Position numbers and translations under genes: made by a program. DNA of 64,000 nt from Nocardioides insulae DSM 17944 (GTDB lineage: Bacteria; Actinomycetota; Actinomycetes; Propionibacteriales; Nocardioidaceae), in contig NZ_AUGU01000014.1 in assembly GCF_000422825.1 (NCBI RefSeq), forward strand, positions 62,001 through 126,000. The letters are read 5' to 3'. Under the pieces are notes generated by a model that was not told where the DNA came from, did no database searches, and saw nothing but the letters and a program-made list of their open reading frames with translations. Within the stretch, counting starts at the first letter, position 1, and the number at the start of each line of letters is the position of its first letter. Shown piece after piece: positions 7,678 through 16,736 of this stretch.

Positions 7678-7696
7678 GACAGAGAGGCGCAGCAGC

Positions 7697-8791
7697 ATGG
7701 AATCGTTCGTTCAATTCCGTAAGGGGGAGACCCCCCATCACGTCCATCGTGACCTGGACGGGCTCAAGGACGAGGAGCTCGGACGGTACGGATTCGTCGG
7801 CCGGCAGGCGCAGCTGTACCGGGAGAACGACCCGACGGCGTACACCGCCGAGGGAGACATCTCCCTGACCGACGTACTCGTGGAGGACCTCGAGCCGACC
7901 GACCTGACCGACGCCTCGGGGCGCCCCCTGGAGCTGTTCAGGAACGCCGACGTCCGGTTCCTGTTGAGCCGCCGGACCGAGCCGATGCCGTTCTTCGCCC
8001 GCAACGTCGGCGGCGACGAGCTCTTCTTCGTGCACCGTGGCACCGGCATCTTCGAGACCGAGTTCGGTCCGATCCCCTACGAGCCGGGTGACTGGGTCCT
8101 GCTGCCCAAGGCCGTGACCTACCGGCACGTGCCGGAGGCGGGCGCGGAGCAGGCGTTCCTGATCATCGAGGCGGTCGAGGAGTTCCGGGTGCCCGAGCCG
8201 GGGATCCTGGGCCGACACTTCCCCTTCGACAGCTCGTGCATGTTCGTGCCCGAGCCGGAGGTGCACACCGAGGGCGGCCCCACCTGGCAGGTCCGCCTGA
8301 CCCGGCGTGATGAGACCAGCGTGCTGACCTACCAGCACCACCCCTTCGACGTGCGCGGCTGGAAGGGCGACTACTTCCCCTTCAAGTACAACATCCGCGA
8401 CTACAACGTCATCTACTCCGAGTCGGTCCACCTCCCTCCGACCAACCAGTTGTTCCTCCAGGCCGAGGGCGTGGTCGTGCTGAACTTCCTGCCGCGCCCG
8501 GCCGAGAGCCGCGAGGGCACCGAGCGGCTGCCGTGGTACCACCGCAACGCCGACTACGACGAGGTCGCCCTCTTCCACAGCGGCGACCTGTTCGGCGTCC
8601 AGATGCCGCCGGGACTGCTCTCGCATGCGCCGCAGGGCATCCATCACGGTCCTCCCGAGCGGGCCCGGGCCCGCGCGCGCCGCAAGTTCGCCGAGTACGA
8701 CCGCGTCAACTGGTCGGTCATGTCGATCGACTGCCGCAAACCGCTGACGGTCAACCCCGAGATCCGTCGCATCTCCCAGGAGCAGGCATGA
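7697..8791 (+). CDS. Homogentisate 1,2-dioxygenase-family cupin dioxygenase
   Basis: The 364-residue protein belongs to the homogentisate dioxygenase family, cytosolic non-heme Fe(II) enzymes that cleave hydroquinone-type rings. An N-terminal cupin holds FFVHRGTGIFETEFG and GDWVLLPKA. The C-terminal catalytic part has PWYHRNADYDEV followed by LSHAPQGIHHGP, the His/Glu-rich metal region of the family. It is shorter than the classic 380-440 residue enzymes. It heads an operon with a hydrolase and a CoA ligase rather than maleylacetoacetate isomerase or fumarylacetoacetase, so a substrate other than homogentisate is plausible. Confidence 0.8.
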   Translation: MESFVQFRKGETPHHVHRDLDGLKDEELGRYGFVGRQAQLYRENDPTAYTAEGDISLTDVLVEDLEPTDLTDASGRPLELFRNADVRFLLSRRTEPMPFFARNVGGDELFFVHRGTGIFETEFGPIPYEPGDWVLLPKAVTYRHVPEAGAEQAFLIIEAVEEFRVPEPGILGRHFPFDSSCMFVPEPEVHTEGGPTWQVRLTRRDETSVLTYQHHPFDVRGWKGDYFPFKYNIRDYNVIYSESVHLPPTNQLFLQAEGVVVLNFLPRPAESREGTERLPWYHRNADYDEVALFHSGDLFGVQMPPGLLSHAPQGIHHGPPERARARARRKFAEYDRVNWSVMSIDCRKPLTVNPEIRRISQEQA

Positions 8792-9969
8792 GCAGCAGCA
8801 CCTACGAGCGCACCCCCTTCCTGGTCGTCTTCCAGGACACCTCCTCCGCCCGTGACACCTACGGCGGCACCGGCGAGAACGTGGCGCTGGAGGCCCATCT
8901 GCTGCGGCCGGAGAACGAGTCGGACACCGTCATCGTGTTCATGCACCCGATCGGCGGCGGCGCCTACCTGCCGATGACCACCGCCCTGGCCAAGGCCGGG
9001 CACCACGTCATCTACTGCAACAGCCGCTATCGCGGCGTGGACTCCGCGCTGATCATGGAGAAGGTCGTCGAGGACCTCGGTGCCTGCGTCCGGCACGCCC
9101 GCGAGCGGCTGGGTTATCGCCGCGTCGTCCTCGCTGGCTGGAGCGGCGGCGGGTCGCTCTCGGCGTACTACCAGTCCCAGGCCGAGAACCCGACGATCAC
9201 CAGCTCGCCCGCCGGTGACGGTCCGGACCTCACCGCTCTGGACCTCATCCCGGCCGACGGTCTGATGCTGCTCGCTGCCCACGTGTCGCGGCACGAGACG
9301 CTCACCGAGTGGATGGACGCCAGCATCCTGGACGAGTCCGACCCCTCGGTGCGCGACCCCGAGCTGGACCTCTACAACCCGGAGAACCCCAACCAGCCGC
9401 CGTACTCCGAGGAGTTCGTGGCGCGCTACCGGGAGGCCCAGATCGCCCGCAACCGCCGCATCACGGCCTGGGTCAAGCAGAAGCTGGCCGAGGTCAAGGC
9501 GTCGGGACGGCCGGTGGACGAGTTCGGGTTCGTGGTCCACGGCACCATGGCCGACCCCCGCTGGCTCGATCCCACCCAGGACCCCAACGACCGGGAGCCG
9601 GGCACCTGCTACCTCGGCGATCCGCAGGTGGTGAACATGAGCCCGGTCGGGCTGGCCCGCTTCACCACACTGCGCAGCTGGCTCTCCCAGTGGAGCTACG
9701 ACGACGCGTACGGCAGTGCCCAGGAGGCTGCCCCGCACATCACCGTGCCGGTGCTCGTGGTCGGCAACACCGCCGACGACGCCTGCACTCCCAGCCACAC
9801 CCACCGCCTGCACGAGGCCTTCACCTCCACGACGGCCGACCTGGTGGAGATCAAGGGCGCCACGCACTACTACGCCGGCCCCGGCCAGCGCGACCACCTC
9901 GCCCGCGCCGTCGCCGAGATCGGTGACTGGCTCGAGCGGCAGGGGTTGACGTCCGAGAGGGAGCGGTGA
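8788..9969 (+). CDS. Alpha/beta-fold hydrolase
   Basis: This 393-residue protein has an alpha/beta-hydrolase fold. HPIGGG probably forms the oxyanion-hole loop, and the nucleophile elbow is GWSGGGS. A late acid in VGNTADDACTP and a histidine in KGATHYYAGPG complete the triad. ATG overlaps the upstream stop (ATGA), so translation is coupled to the dioxygenase. It may hydrolyse an ester or C-C bond of the ring-cleavage product, or a precursor ester; the family alone does not decide. There is no signal peptide. Confidence 0.8.
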   Translation: MSSSTYERTPFLVVFQDTSSARDTYGGTGENVALEAHLLRPENESDTVIVFMHPIGGGAYLPMTTALAKAGHHVIYCNSRYRGVDSALIMEKVVEDLGACVRHARERLGYRRVVLAGWSGGGSLSAYYQSQAENPTITSSPAGDGPDLTALDLIPADGLMLLAAHVSRHETLTEWMDASILDESDPSVRDPELDLYNPENPNQPPYSEEFVARYREAQIARNRRITAWVKQKLAEVKASGRPVDEFGFVVHGTMADPRWLDPTQDPNDREPGTCYLGDPQVVNMSPVGLARFTTLRSWLSQWSYDDAYGSAQEAAPHITVPVLVVGNTADDACTPSHTHRLHEAFTSTTADLVEIKGATHYYAGPGQRDHLARAVAEIGDWLERQGLTSERER

Positions 9970-11561
9970 GCGACTCAGTCGTCGATGCTGCCGAGCCGGT
10001 CCGGTTCGCGAGCTGGCCGGAGCTCGTCTCCGGCCAGTCCGACCGGCTCGGTGCGCGACCCGCGATCACCGATGATCACGGGGACCAGCTCAGCTATGCC
10101 GACCTCGCGGCCGAGACCGCCGGGGCTGCCGCCGCGTGGGCAGCTGCGGGGGTAGGTGCCGGGGATCGGGTCGGACTGCTCGGCCGGAACTCGGCCGAGC
10201 TGCTCGTCAACCTGCTCGGACTGGCCCGGCTCGGTGCCGTCCCGGTGCTCCTGAGCTGGCGGTTGAGTCCGACGGAGCTGGGGGCGCTGGGGGCAGCGGT
10301 CGCACCCGTCGCGGTCGCTGCCGACGCCGATCTGGCCGAAGGCGCCGCGGCGGTGCTTCCGGAGGGGCTGCGGCGCAGTCTCTCCACGACCTCGGGCGAC
10401 CTGCCTGACACCACCCGCCAGATGCGCACCGGGATCGCCGGGTCGGAGATCGCCCTCCCCTCCGGTGAGGGGACCTTCGTGCTGTTGCACAGCAGCGGCA
10501 CCACCGGCCTCCCCAAGCTGATCCCGCTCTCCTACCCCAGCCACATCTGGGGATGCCGGCGGCTGGCCGACCTGGTGGGGATGGAGGTCGGCGAGGTGCA
10601 CCTGCGCTTCACGCCGATGTTCCATCTCGCCGGGCTGCAGGAGGTGTTCACCGCCCTGCTCACAGGCGGGCACACCGTCCTGCGCTCCGGCTTCGACGCC
10701 GAGGGCTGGCTCGACGACGTCGAGACCCACGGGGTCCGCTTCGCCCACCTCCCGCCCTCGACCCTGCGAGGTGTCCTGGGCGCGTGGGACGGCAGAGCCG
10801 CCAAGCCGGATCTCTCCACGCTGCGGGAGCTCTGGTACGGCACCGCGCCGATCAGCCCGAGCCTGCTCGGGCGTGCGCTCGAGGTGTTCGGTTGCGATCT
10901 GCGGCAGGTCTACGGACTGACCGAGGCGCAGTGCCCGGTCTCGATGCTGCATCCCGCCGACCATCGCCTCGACGGCGAGCGGGCTGCGGAGATCCTGGCC
11001 AGCGCCGGGAAGCCGCTACCCGAGTGGGAGGTGCGGCTGGTCGCCACCGACGGGACCGAGGTCGGCCTCGGGGAGCCCGGTGAGATCCTGTTGCGTGGTC
11101 CCCAGTTGTTCGCCGGCTACTGGACCCGCGACGGCCTGGCCTCGGAGGCGGTCGGTCGGGATGGCTGGTACCACACCGGCGATGTCGCGCGCCTCGATGC
11201 CGAGGGCTACCTCTACATCGTGGACCGGCTCAAGGACATGGTGGTCTCCGGCGGAGAGAACGTCTTCCCCGCCGAGGTGGAGGGCGTGCTGGTCGAGCAT
11301 CCGGGCGTGAGCGAGGTCGCCGTCATCGGCGTCCCCGACGAACGCTGGGGCGAGTCGGTGCACGCGGTCCTCGTCCCGGCCCCCGGGCAGCTGCTGGCCG
11401 CCGATGAACTGCTTGCCTGGGCGCGGCAGCGGTTGGCCGGATTCAAGTGTCCCCGCAGCGTGCAGGTGGTGTCCGCACTACCCCGAAACGCCAGCGGCAA
11501 GGTGCTCAAGCGTGACCTTCGTGCGCCCCACTGGGCGGACCGGACGCGCTGGGTCAACTGA
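9966..11561 (+). CDS. AMP-dependent acyl/aryl-CoA ligase
   Basis: This 531-residue ANL-superfamily adenylating enzyme activates a carboxylic acid with ATP and loads CoA. The P-loop is LLHSSGTTGLPK, the A5 motif YGLTEAQCP, the hinge region WYHTGDVARLD with YIVDRLKDMVVSGGENV, and the catalytic C-terminal lysine lies in NASGKVLKRD. GTG overlaps the preceding stop (GTGA), making this the third gene of the dioxygenase operon. It probably activates a carboxylate made or consumed by that pathway. A strong hairpin follows. Confidence 0.88.
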   Translation: MSDSVVDAAEPVRFASWPELVSGQSDRLGARPAITDDHGDQLSYADLAAETAGAAAAWAAAGVGAGDRVGLLGRNSAELLVNLLGLARLGAVPVLLSWRLSPTELGALGAAVAPVAVAADADLAEGAAAVLPEGLRRSLSTTSGDLPDTTRQMRTGIAGSEIALPSGEGTFVLLHSSGTTGLPKLIPLSYPSHIWGCRRLADLVGMEVGEVHLRFTPMFHLAGLQEVFTALLTGGHTVLRSGFDAEGWLDDVETHGVRFAHLPPSTLRGVLGAWDGRAAKPDLSTLRELWYGTAPISPSLLGRALEVFGCDLRQVYGLTEAQCPVSMLHPADHRLDGERAAEILASAGKPLPEWEVRLVATDGTEVGLGEPGEILLRGPQLFAGYWTRDGLASEAVGRDGWYHTGDVARLDAEGYLYIVDRLKDMVVSGGENVFPAEVEGVLVEHPGVSEVAVIGVPDERWGESVHAVLVPAPGQLLAADELLAWARQRLAGFKCPRSVQVVSALPRNASGKVLKRDLRAPHWADRTRWVN

Positions 11562-11573
11562 CGCGACGTGCGG

Positions 11574-11613
11574 CGCGCGGCCCCGGCCCTCGAAGGAGGA
11601 CCGGGGCCGCGCG
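11574..11613 (+). terminator. Terminator of the dioxygenase-hydrolase-ligase operon
   Basis: CGCGCGGCCCCGG (11574-11586) pairs perfectly with 11601-11613 across a 14-nt loop, 12 bp after the ligase stop. No T-tract. Confidence 0.75.
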
Positions 11614-11722
11614 GGCTCGAACTGTCAGGTCGGTCAGGTCGGTCAGCAGCCGCTGGTCCGGCGGAGCCGGTCACCAGTCGCGTGGTGATCCGGCCTCACG
11701 GAACGTTGCTCGCCGCGCGTGA

Positions 11723-12853
11723 TCACCGCGTGCCGAAGAAGGCGCGCAGGTCGGCCACGACGTCCTCGGGGACCTCCATCGCGGCGAAGTGGCCGCCACG
11801 GGGGTACTCGGCCCAGTGTTCGATGCCGGTGTTGTCGCGCTCGGCGAAGGCCCGGATGGTCTGGAAGTCGTCCCGGAAGACGGCGACGCCGATCCGGCTG
11901 TGGCTCAGGACCGGTTCGGCACCGGAGTGCTGGCCCTCGTAGTGGTAGCGGGCGGCGGAGCCGTAGGTGTTGGTGAGCCAGTAGAGCGTCGCCTGGGCGA
12001 GCACCTGCTCGGGACGGACCAGGCTGGTGCCGTTGCCGAAGTTCTCGAACAGTTCGCTGTAGGCCAGCACGCCCACCGGTGAGTCCGCGAGGGCGGCGGC
12101 CACGGTCTGCGGGCGGGTGCCGTTCATCTGGTTGTAGCCGCCGACCGACTGGAACCACTGCAGGTGCTCGAGCGCGGCGTACTCCTTCGGCCCGAACCCC
12201 TCGAACTCGCTCGGGTCCCCCGACGGGAACGAGAAGAGCTGGAGCACGTGCGCACCGAGGAAGCCCTCGGGCTCCAGCACCGCGAGGTCGCGGCCGATCA
12301 TGGCGCCACCGTCGCTCCCGTGGACGCCGTAGGAGGAGTAGCCCAGGCGACGCATCAGCGCGTCGTACGCCTCGGCGACCCTGGCCGTCGTCCAGCCGGT
12401 GTCGACCATGGGGGTCGACCAGCCGAAACCGGGCATCGAGGGAACGACGACGTGGAAGGCGTCCTCGGCGCGGCCGCCGTGGGCCTCGGGGTCGACCAGC
12501 GGCTCGATCATGTCGACGAAGTCGAGCATCGAGCCCGGGTAGGTGTGCGCCAGGATCAGCGGGGTGGCGTCCTCGACCTGGGAGCGGATGTGCAGGAAGT
12601 GGATCCGCTGCCCCTCGATCTCGGTGATGAAGCCGGGGTAGGCGTTCAGCTGCTTCTCGACCGCCCTCCAGTCGAAGGCCTTCCACTGCGCGACCATGTC
12701 GCGCAGGTAGGACTCCGGCGTGCCGTACTGCCAGGAGTCACCCGGTACGGGCGGGGCGAAGCGGGTGCGCTCGAGGCGGGCCTGCAGGTCGTCGAGGTCG
12801 GCCTGGGCGACGTCGATGGTGAAGGGCACGATCTGGTCGGACTGGGTGTTCAT
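11723..12853 (-). CDS. Epoxide hydrolase (EHN-domain alpha/beta hydrolase)
   Basis: The 376-residue protein begins with the epoxide-hydrolase N-terminal domain (PFTIDVAQADLDDLQARL, then the TPESYLRDMVAQWK and DWR..EKQLNAYPGF segments). The catalytic alpha/beta-hydrolase domain follows: HTYPGS for the oxyanion region, nucleophile elbow HGSDGGAMIG whose Asp is the expected nucleophile, and GGHFAAMEVP with the catalytic His. It opens epoxides to diols; the natural substrate is unknown. ATG 12853 has GAGAGG upstream. It is divergent from the WYL regulator, 84 bp away. Confidence 0.87.
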   Translation of the reverse strand: MNTQSDQIVPFTIDVAQADLDDLQARLERTRFAPPVPGDSWQYGTPESYLRDMVAQWKAFDWRAVEKQLNAYPGFITEIEGQRIHFLHIRSQVEDATPLILAHTYPGSMLDFVDMIEPLVDPEAHGGRAEDAFHVVVPSMPGFGWSTPMVDTGWTTARVAEAYDALMRRLGYSSYGVHGSDGGAMIGRDLAVLEPEGFLGAHVLQLFSFPSGDPSEFEGFGPKEYAALEHLQWFQSVGGYNQMNGTRPQTVAAALADSPVGVLAYSELFENFGNGTSLVRPEQVLAQATLYWLTNTYGSAARYHYEGQHSGAEPVLSHSRIGVAVFRDDFQTIRAFAERDNTGIEHWAEYPRGGHFAAMEVPEDVVADLRAFFGTR

Positions 12854-12937
12854 GGTGACGGCCTCTCGGTTGGTCCCTGTGGTGAGTGCGACGTTATGAG
12901 CCAATGGGGAAGGGTTCGTTCCTGATAAACCGGAGGC

Positions 12938-13894
12938 ATGAAGAAGACTTCGGGACGGCTCCTCGAACTGCTGGGGCTCCTGCAGGCGCGGGTCGACCGG
13001 TCCGGCCCCGAACTCGCCGAGCAACTGGGCGTCAGCGTGCGCACCGTGCGCAACGACATCGCCCGCCTGCGCGAACTCGGCTACCCGGTCGATGCGACGC
13101 GAGGTCGCGAGGGTCACTACCGTCTCGGTGTGGGGGCGAAGCTGCCACCGCTGCTGCTCGATGACCAGGAAGCGGTGGCGGTCGCGGTCGGCCTGCGGAC
13201 GGTCACCGGGGTCGCCGGGTTCGAGGAGAGCGGGGCGCGGGCGCTGACCAAGCTCGAGCACGTCCTCCCGGAGCGGTTGCGGCGCCAGTTGATCGCGCTC
13301 CGCGAGGCCACCAGCGCGGGCCCGGTCAACACCGGATCCAACGTTGAGGACCCCGAAGTTGACCCCGCCGTCCTCACCGAGATCGCGGCGTCGATCCGTG
13401 ACCATCGCGGGCTGCGGGCGTTCTACCGCGACGACGAGCGGCTCGAGGTCGAGCCCTACCGGCTGGTGGGCTGGCAGCGTCGGTGGTACGTCGTGGGCCG
13501 CGACCCGGCGGCCGGCAGTTGGGCGCCGTACCGCGTCGACTGGTTGACGCTGCGAACGCCCGGAGGTCGCGGCTTCAGCCCCGTCGAGTTTCCAGGCGAC
13601 CTGACCGAGTTCGTGGTCCGGGAGGTCGCGCGCACGGGGTGGGCCGTGCACGCGCGCATCACCGTCGACGCCGGCGCCGACGAGGTCCTCGCACGGATCA
13701 ATCCCGCGGTCGGCACCGTCGAGCCGCTGCCGGGCAACCGCTGCGTGCTGGTCACCGGCGGCGACAGTCTGGAGACCGTCGCGGTGTGGATCGGCATGCT
13801 CGGGCTCGACTTCAGCGTCGAGACGCCGGCGGAAATGGTCGACCACCTGCGGGTGCTCGCCGACCGGTACGCCGCCGCGGTCGCCGCTTCCTGA
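12938..13894 (+). CDS. WYL-domain transcriptional regulator
   Basis: The 318-residue cytosolic regulator has an N-terminal DeoR-type winged helix (residues about 1-60: GPELAEQLGVSVRTVRNDIARLRELGYPV). A WYL ligand-sensing domain follows (about 150-220; the motif region YRLVGWQRRWYVVGRD resembles the WYL strand) with a WCX-type C-terminal extension. Start ATG has GGAGG at good spacing. Divergent placement suggests it controls the epoxide hydrolase, probably in response to a small molecule or nucleic-acid ligand. Confidence 0.85.
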   Translation: MKKTSGRLLELLGLLQARVDRSGPELAEQLGVSVRTVRNDIARLRELGYPVDATRGREGHYRLGVGAKLPPLLLDDQEAVAVAVGLRTVTGVAGFEESGARALTKLEHVLPERLRRQLIALREATSAGPVNTGSNVEDPEVDPAVLTEIAASIRDHRGLRAFYRDDERLEVEPYRLVGWQRRWYVVGRDPAAGSWAPYRVDWLTLRTPGGRGFSPVEFPGDLTEFVVREVARTGWAVHARITVDAGADEVLARINPAVGTVEPLPGNRCVLVTGGDSLETVAVWIGMLGLDFSVETPAEMVDHLRVLADRYAAAVAAS

Positions 13895-14204
13895 CGTCGC
13901 CGGCTGTCGGCTCGGTTGATCCCGCCCACCGGGAAGCCGCAGCCTGCGTGGAGTTTCTGGGCGAGTGGATCCTGAACCGCGCCCTGTGACCGCCTGTGCC
14001 CCCAGACGCCAAGGCCTCCCTCGCTCGACCCTGCCGAGAACCGGCTCTTCAACGTGGTGGACTGGTGCTCTTCTCTGCTCCAGGCCGAGGCTCCATGTGG
14101 TCGCGCGGTGCGCGTGGGTCTCATCCTCTCCAGGTGATGTCACTCACACCCTGACGCAGCACAGTGGTGCTCTGCCGAGACACGGCGGAGAAGGAGATTT
14201 CGCG
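13895..14204. other. Long intergenic region before the ABC importer
   Basis: I see no convincing gene here. Two things are visible. A short in-frame stretch ending at 13989, reading VEFLGEWILNRAL then stop, could be the tail of a lost gene. A small inverted repeat, AGCAC-N4-GTGCT (14158-14171), lies about 33 bp before the binding-protein start and may be an operator. The region is less GC-rich than its left flank. Confidence 0.4.
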
Positions 14205-15722
14205 ATGTTGCGACCTGCGAGGCTGGCTGCTGCCGCCCTGCTCACCACGGCGATGCTCAGTGCCTGTGGAGGCACTGGTGGTGCCACCATCTCCGAGGCG
14301 GATGAGAATCTGACCTTCAGCGTCCCACTCGGCCCACGGACCTGGGACCCGCATCCCGAGAGCCGGGTATTCGCCTACGGGTGGTACAGCCTCGTTTATG
14401 ACGGGCTGATGAGCACGGACGCCTCAGGTGAGATCGTGCCCGGCCTGGCAACGAAATGGGAGCACACTAAGGACCGGCTCAGCCTCCAGCTTCGCAAGGG
14501 GGTCAGGTTCGCCGATGGCACCGCGTTCGACGCCGAGGCCGTGAAGTGGAACATCGAGAAGGAACAGAAGCAACCGGGCACCGCAGGTGCTCTCCAGGCG
14601 ATCTCGCGGGTGGAGGTGGCCGCGCCCGACCGGGTGATCTTCCACCTCGCCCGCCCGGTCCCCGACCTGGTCTGGGTGCTGTCCAGCTTCAGTGGCCTGA
14701 TGGTGAGCCCCGGTGTCAGCCAGGGTGAGTTGGAGGCCGGGACGCCGGCCGGTACCGGTCCGTACACCTTGGACATGTCCGCTTCGCAGAAGGACACGTC
14801 TTACACGTTCACTCCCAACGACAAGTATTGGGAGCCGGATGTGGTGGCCTTCGACGAGGTCGTCGGGGAGATCAGCGAGGACGAGGTTGCTCGGACCAAC
14901 GCGCTGAAGACCGGTCGGGTCGACGTGGAGACGAGCAGCCCCCGTCAGGTCAAGAGCATCGAGGAAGCCGGCAACGGGCTCGACGTCGTGCAGTCGTTGA
15001 ACTTCATCCAGAGCTTCGTGCTGCTCGATCCCGGCGGTGTCAGTGACCCGGTCCTGGGCGAGCCCGAGGTGCAGCAGGCAATCGGCCACGCTATCGACCG
15101 GGACGCCTTCGTGGCGGCCGTCAATGCCGGGTACGGCGAACCGACGGACCAGCTTTTCTCCGAGGGCCCCGGCTACATCGAGTCCTATGAGGGGCCTGAG
15201 TACGACCCCGAGAAGGCGCGCCAACTGCTGGACGACGCGGGGGTGGACGAGGTGACCCTGACCGCTCCGACGTGGGGCTCCTTCACCCCGGGCTCCGAGG
15301 CACTTGCGTCCATGCTGGCCGAGGTGGGGATCGACCTGCAGTTGGTCACCGTGTCCCCGGGCCAGGACATCGTGGGCGTCACCGGAGGCAAGTTCACCAG
15401 CACCTACACCTACATCCCGGACCGTCACCCGCACAGCATCTACAGCAAGTACCTGGCCGAGAACGCACCGTATAACCCGTTCAAGTATGTCGACCCGGAG
15501 GTCGAGCAGTCTGACGCACAGGCTCTCGAGGCGATGGGTGATGAGACGGCTGAGAACGCGGCGTACTCGACCATGCTCGACGACGTCTACGCCGGCAGGC
15601 TCATCCCACTTGCCCGCTACGACAACCTGATGGCCTTCGACTCCGACACGGTCTCCGACGTCGAGGGTTGGGCCGGGATCACCGGCTTCTTCTACGTCCG
15701 CGGGGCCCGTCCCGTCGCCTGA
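14205..15722 (+). CDS. ABC importer substrate-binding lipoprotein (oligopeptide/nickel family)
   Basis: The 505-residue extracytoplasmic SBP_bac_5-family protein captures the substrate for the importer encoded downstream. A lipoprotein signal is clear: a basic start, a hydrophobic stretch and lipobox LSAC with Cys21. Family landmarks follow: LVYDGLMSTDASGEIVPGLA, LRKGVRFADGTAFDAEAVKW, TGPYTLD, YGEPTDQLF and YDPEKARQLLDDAG. ATG 14205 has AAGGAG upstream. It is the first gene of a four-gene operon; a hairpin after it may set its higher expression. Confidence 0.92.
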   Translation: MLRPARLAAAALLTTAMLSACGGTGGATISEADENLTFSVPLGPRTWDPHPESRVFAYGWYSLVYDGLMSTDASGEIVPGLATKWEHTKDRLSLQLRKGVRFADGTAFDAEAVKWNIEKEQKQPGTAGALQAISRVEVAAPDRVIFHLARPVPDLVWVLSSFSGLMVSPGVSQGELEAGTPAGTGPYTLDMSASQKDTSYTFTPNDKYWEPDVVAFDEVVGEISEDEVARTNALKTGRVDVETSSPRQVKSIEEAGNGLDVVQSLNFIQSFVLLDPGGVSDPVLGEPEVQQAIGHAIDRDAFVAAVNAGYGEPTDQLFSEGPGYIESYEGPEYDPEKARQLLDDAGVDEVTLTAPTWGSFTPGSEALASMLAEVGIDLQLVTVSPGQDIVGVTGGKFTSTYTYIPDRHPHSIYSKYLAENAPYNPFKYVDPEVEQSDAQALEAMGDETAENAAYSTMLDDVYAGRLIPLARYDNLMAFDSDTVSDVEGWAGITGFFYVRGARPVA

Positions 15723-15728
15723 CCCGCA

Positions 15729-15766
15729 CGAGCGGGGGTCGCCGACCTCTCGGCGGCCCCTGCTCG
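15729..15766 (+). promoter_or_regulatory. Intercistronic hairpin between binding protein and permease
   Basis: CGAGC (15729-15733) pairs with GCTCG (15762-15766), continuing through G-run/C-run and GCCGA/TCGGC pairs. Such hairpins after binding-protein genes usually protect the upstream message or partly stop transcription. No T-tract. Confidence 0.55.
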
Positions 15767-15791
15767 TTCCGCGCAATCCGAGGAGACACTC

Positions 15792-16736
15792 GTGTTGAAA
15801 CTCGTGGGGGACCGGTTGTTGTGGCTGGTCCCCATCCTGCTCATCGTCACGATGCTGACGTTCTGCCTGTTGAGTCTGGCCCAGGGAGACATCGCGGCCA
15901 CGATCCTGGGCGATACCGCGACGCCCGAAGCCGTCGCCCAACTGAACCAGGAACTGGGGTTGGACCATCCCGTCTGGGTGCAGTACACGGACTGGCTTCT
16001 GTCCGCCGTCCAGGGCAATTTCGGCACCTCCCTGATTGACGGGAGTTCGGTGTCTGACTCCTTGCTCGCACGGCTCCCGGTCACACTCTCGCTCACTCTG
16101 GGCGGACTGGTGGTGGCCGTGGTGCTCGGTCTGGCGGGTGGGGTCTTCGCGGCACTGCGTCCCGGCGGGTGGATCGATCGGCTCACCACCGTGCTCACCT
16201 CGGCAGCCGTGGCGCTGCCCAGCTTCTGGGTCGGCATGCTGCTCTCGGTATGGGTGGGGGTGAACCTGGGGTGGTTCCCGGCCGGTGGCTATGTGCCGCT
16301 GGCCCAGGACCCGAGTGCATGGGCCTTGTCACTCGTCCTGCCGAGTATCGCGTTGGGACTCGCTCCGGCCGCGGGTGTGGCCCGTCAGATGCGAGCTGCG
16401 CTCATCACCTCACTGGATTCCGAGTACGCCCGGACCGCACGCGCCAAGGGTGTGCCGCGCGGACTCTTGATCCGGCGGCACGCACTGCGGAACTCACTCG
16501 GCCCGGTGTCGACCATCCTCGGCTTCCAAGCCGCCACGATGTTGGGTGGTTCCTTCGTGATCGAGATCATCTTCCAGCTCCCAGGGCTGGGCGGAATGAT
16601 GGTGCCTGCGGTGCTGAACACGGACTACCCGATGATCCTCGGCGCCGTGACGATGATCGCGATCGCCGTCCTGCTGATCAACATGCTCGTGGACGTCGTC
16701 TACGGCTACGTCGACCCGCGGGTGCGTGCACTGTGA
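15792..16736 (+). CDS. ABC importer permease (DppB-like)
   Basis: This 314-residue inner-membrane subunit forms one half of the translocation pore. About six membrane helices are visible, beginning WLVPILLIVTMLTFCLLSLA. The DppB signature GLDHPVWVQYTDWLL sits in the first periplasmic loop, and the EAA coupling loop reads YARTARAKGVPRGLLIRRHALRNSL. GTG 15792 has AGGAG. Its stop overlaps the next start (GTGA), so the two permease parts are translationally coupled. Confidence 0.92.
   Translation: MLKLVGDRLLWLVPILLIVTMLTFCLLSLAQGDIAATILGDTATPEAVAQLNQELGLDHPVWVQYTDWLLSAVQGNFGTSLIDGSSVSDSLLARLPVTLSLTLGGLVVAVVLGLAGGVFAALRPGGWIDRLTTVLTSAAVALPSFWVGMLLSVWVGVNLGWFPAGGYVPLAQDPSAWALSLVLPSIALGLAPAAGVARQMRAALITSLDSEYARTARAKGVPRGLLIRRHALRNSLGPVSTILGFQAATMLGGSFVIEIIFQLPGLGGMMVPAVLNTDYPMILGAVTMIAIAVLLINMLVDVVYGYVDPRVRAL

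Noticed and set aside
7697..8791. Classic tyrosine-degradation hmgA
   Set aside because: Family fits, but length is short and the usual partner genes are absent, so no gene symbol was given.
13940..13989. Short conserved-looking peptide before a stop, VEFLGEWILNRAL
   Set aside because: Too short and with no start; kept only as a possible gene remnant.
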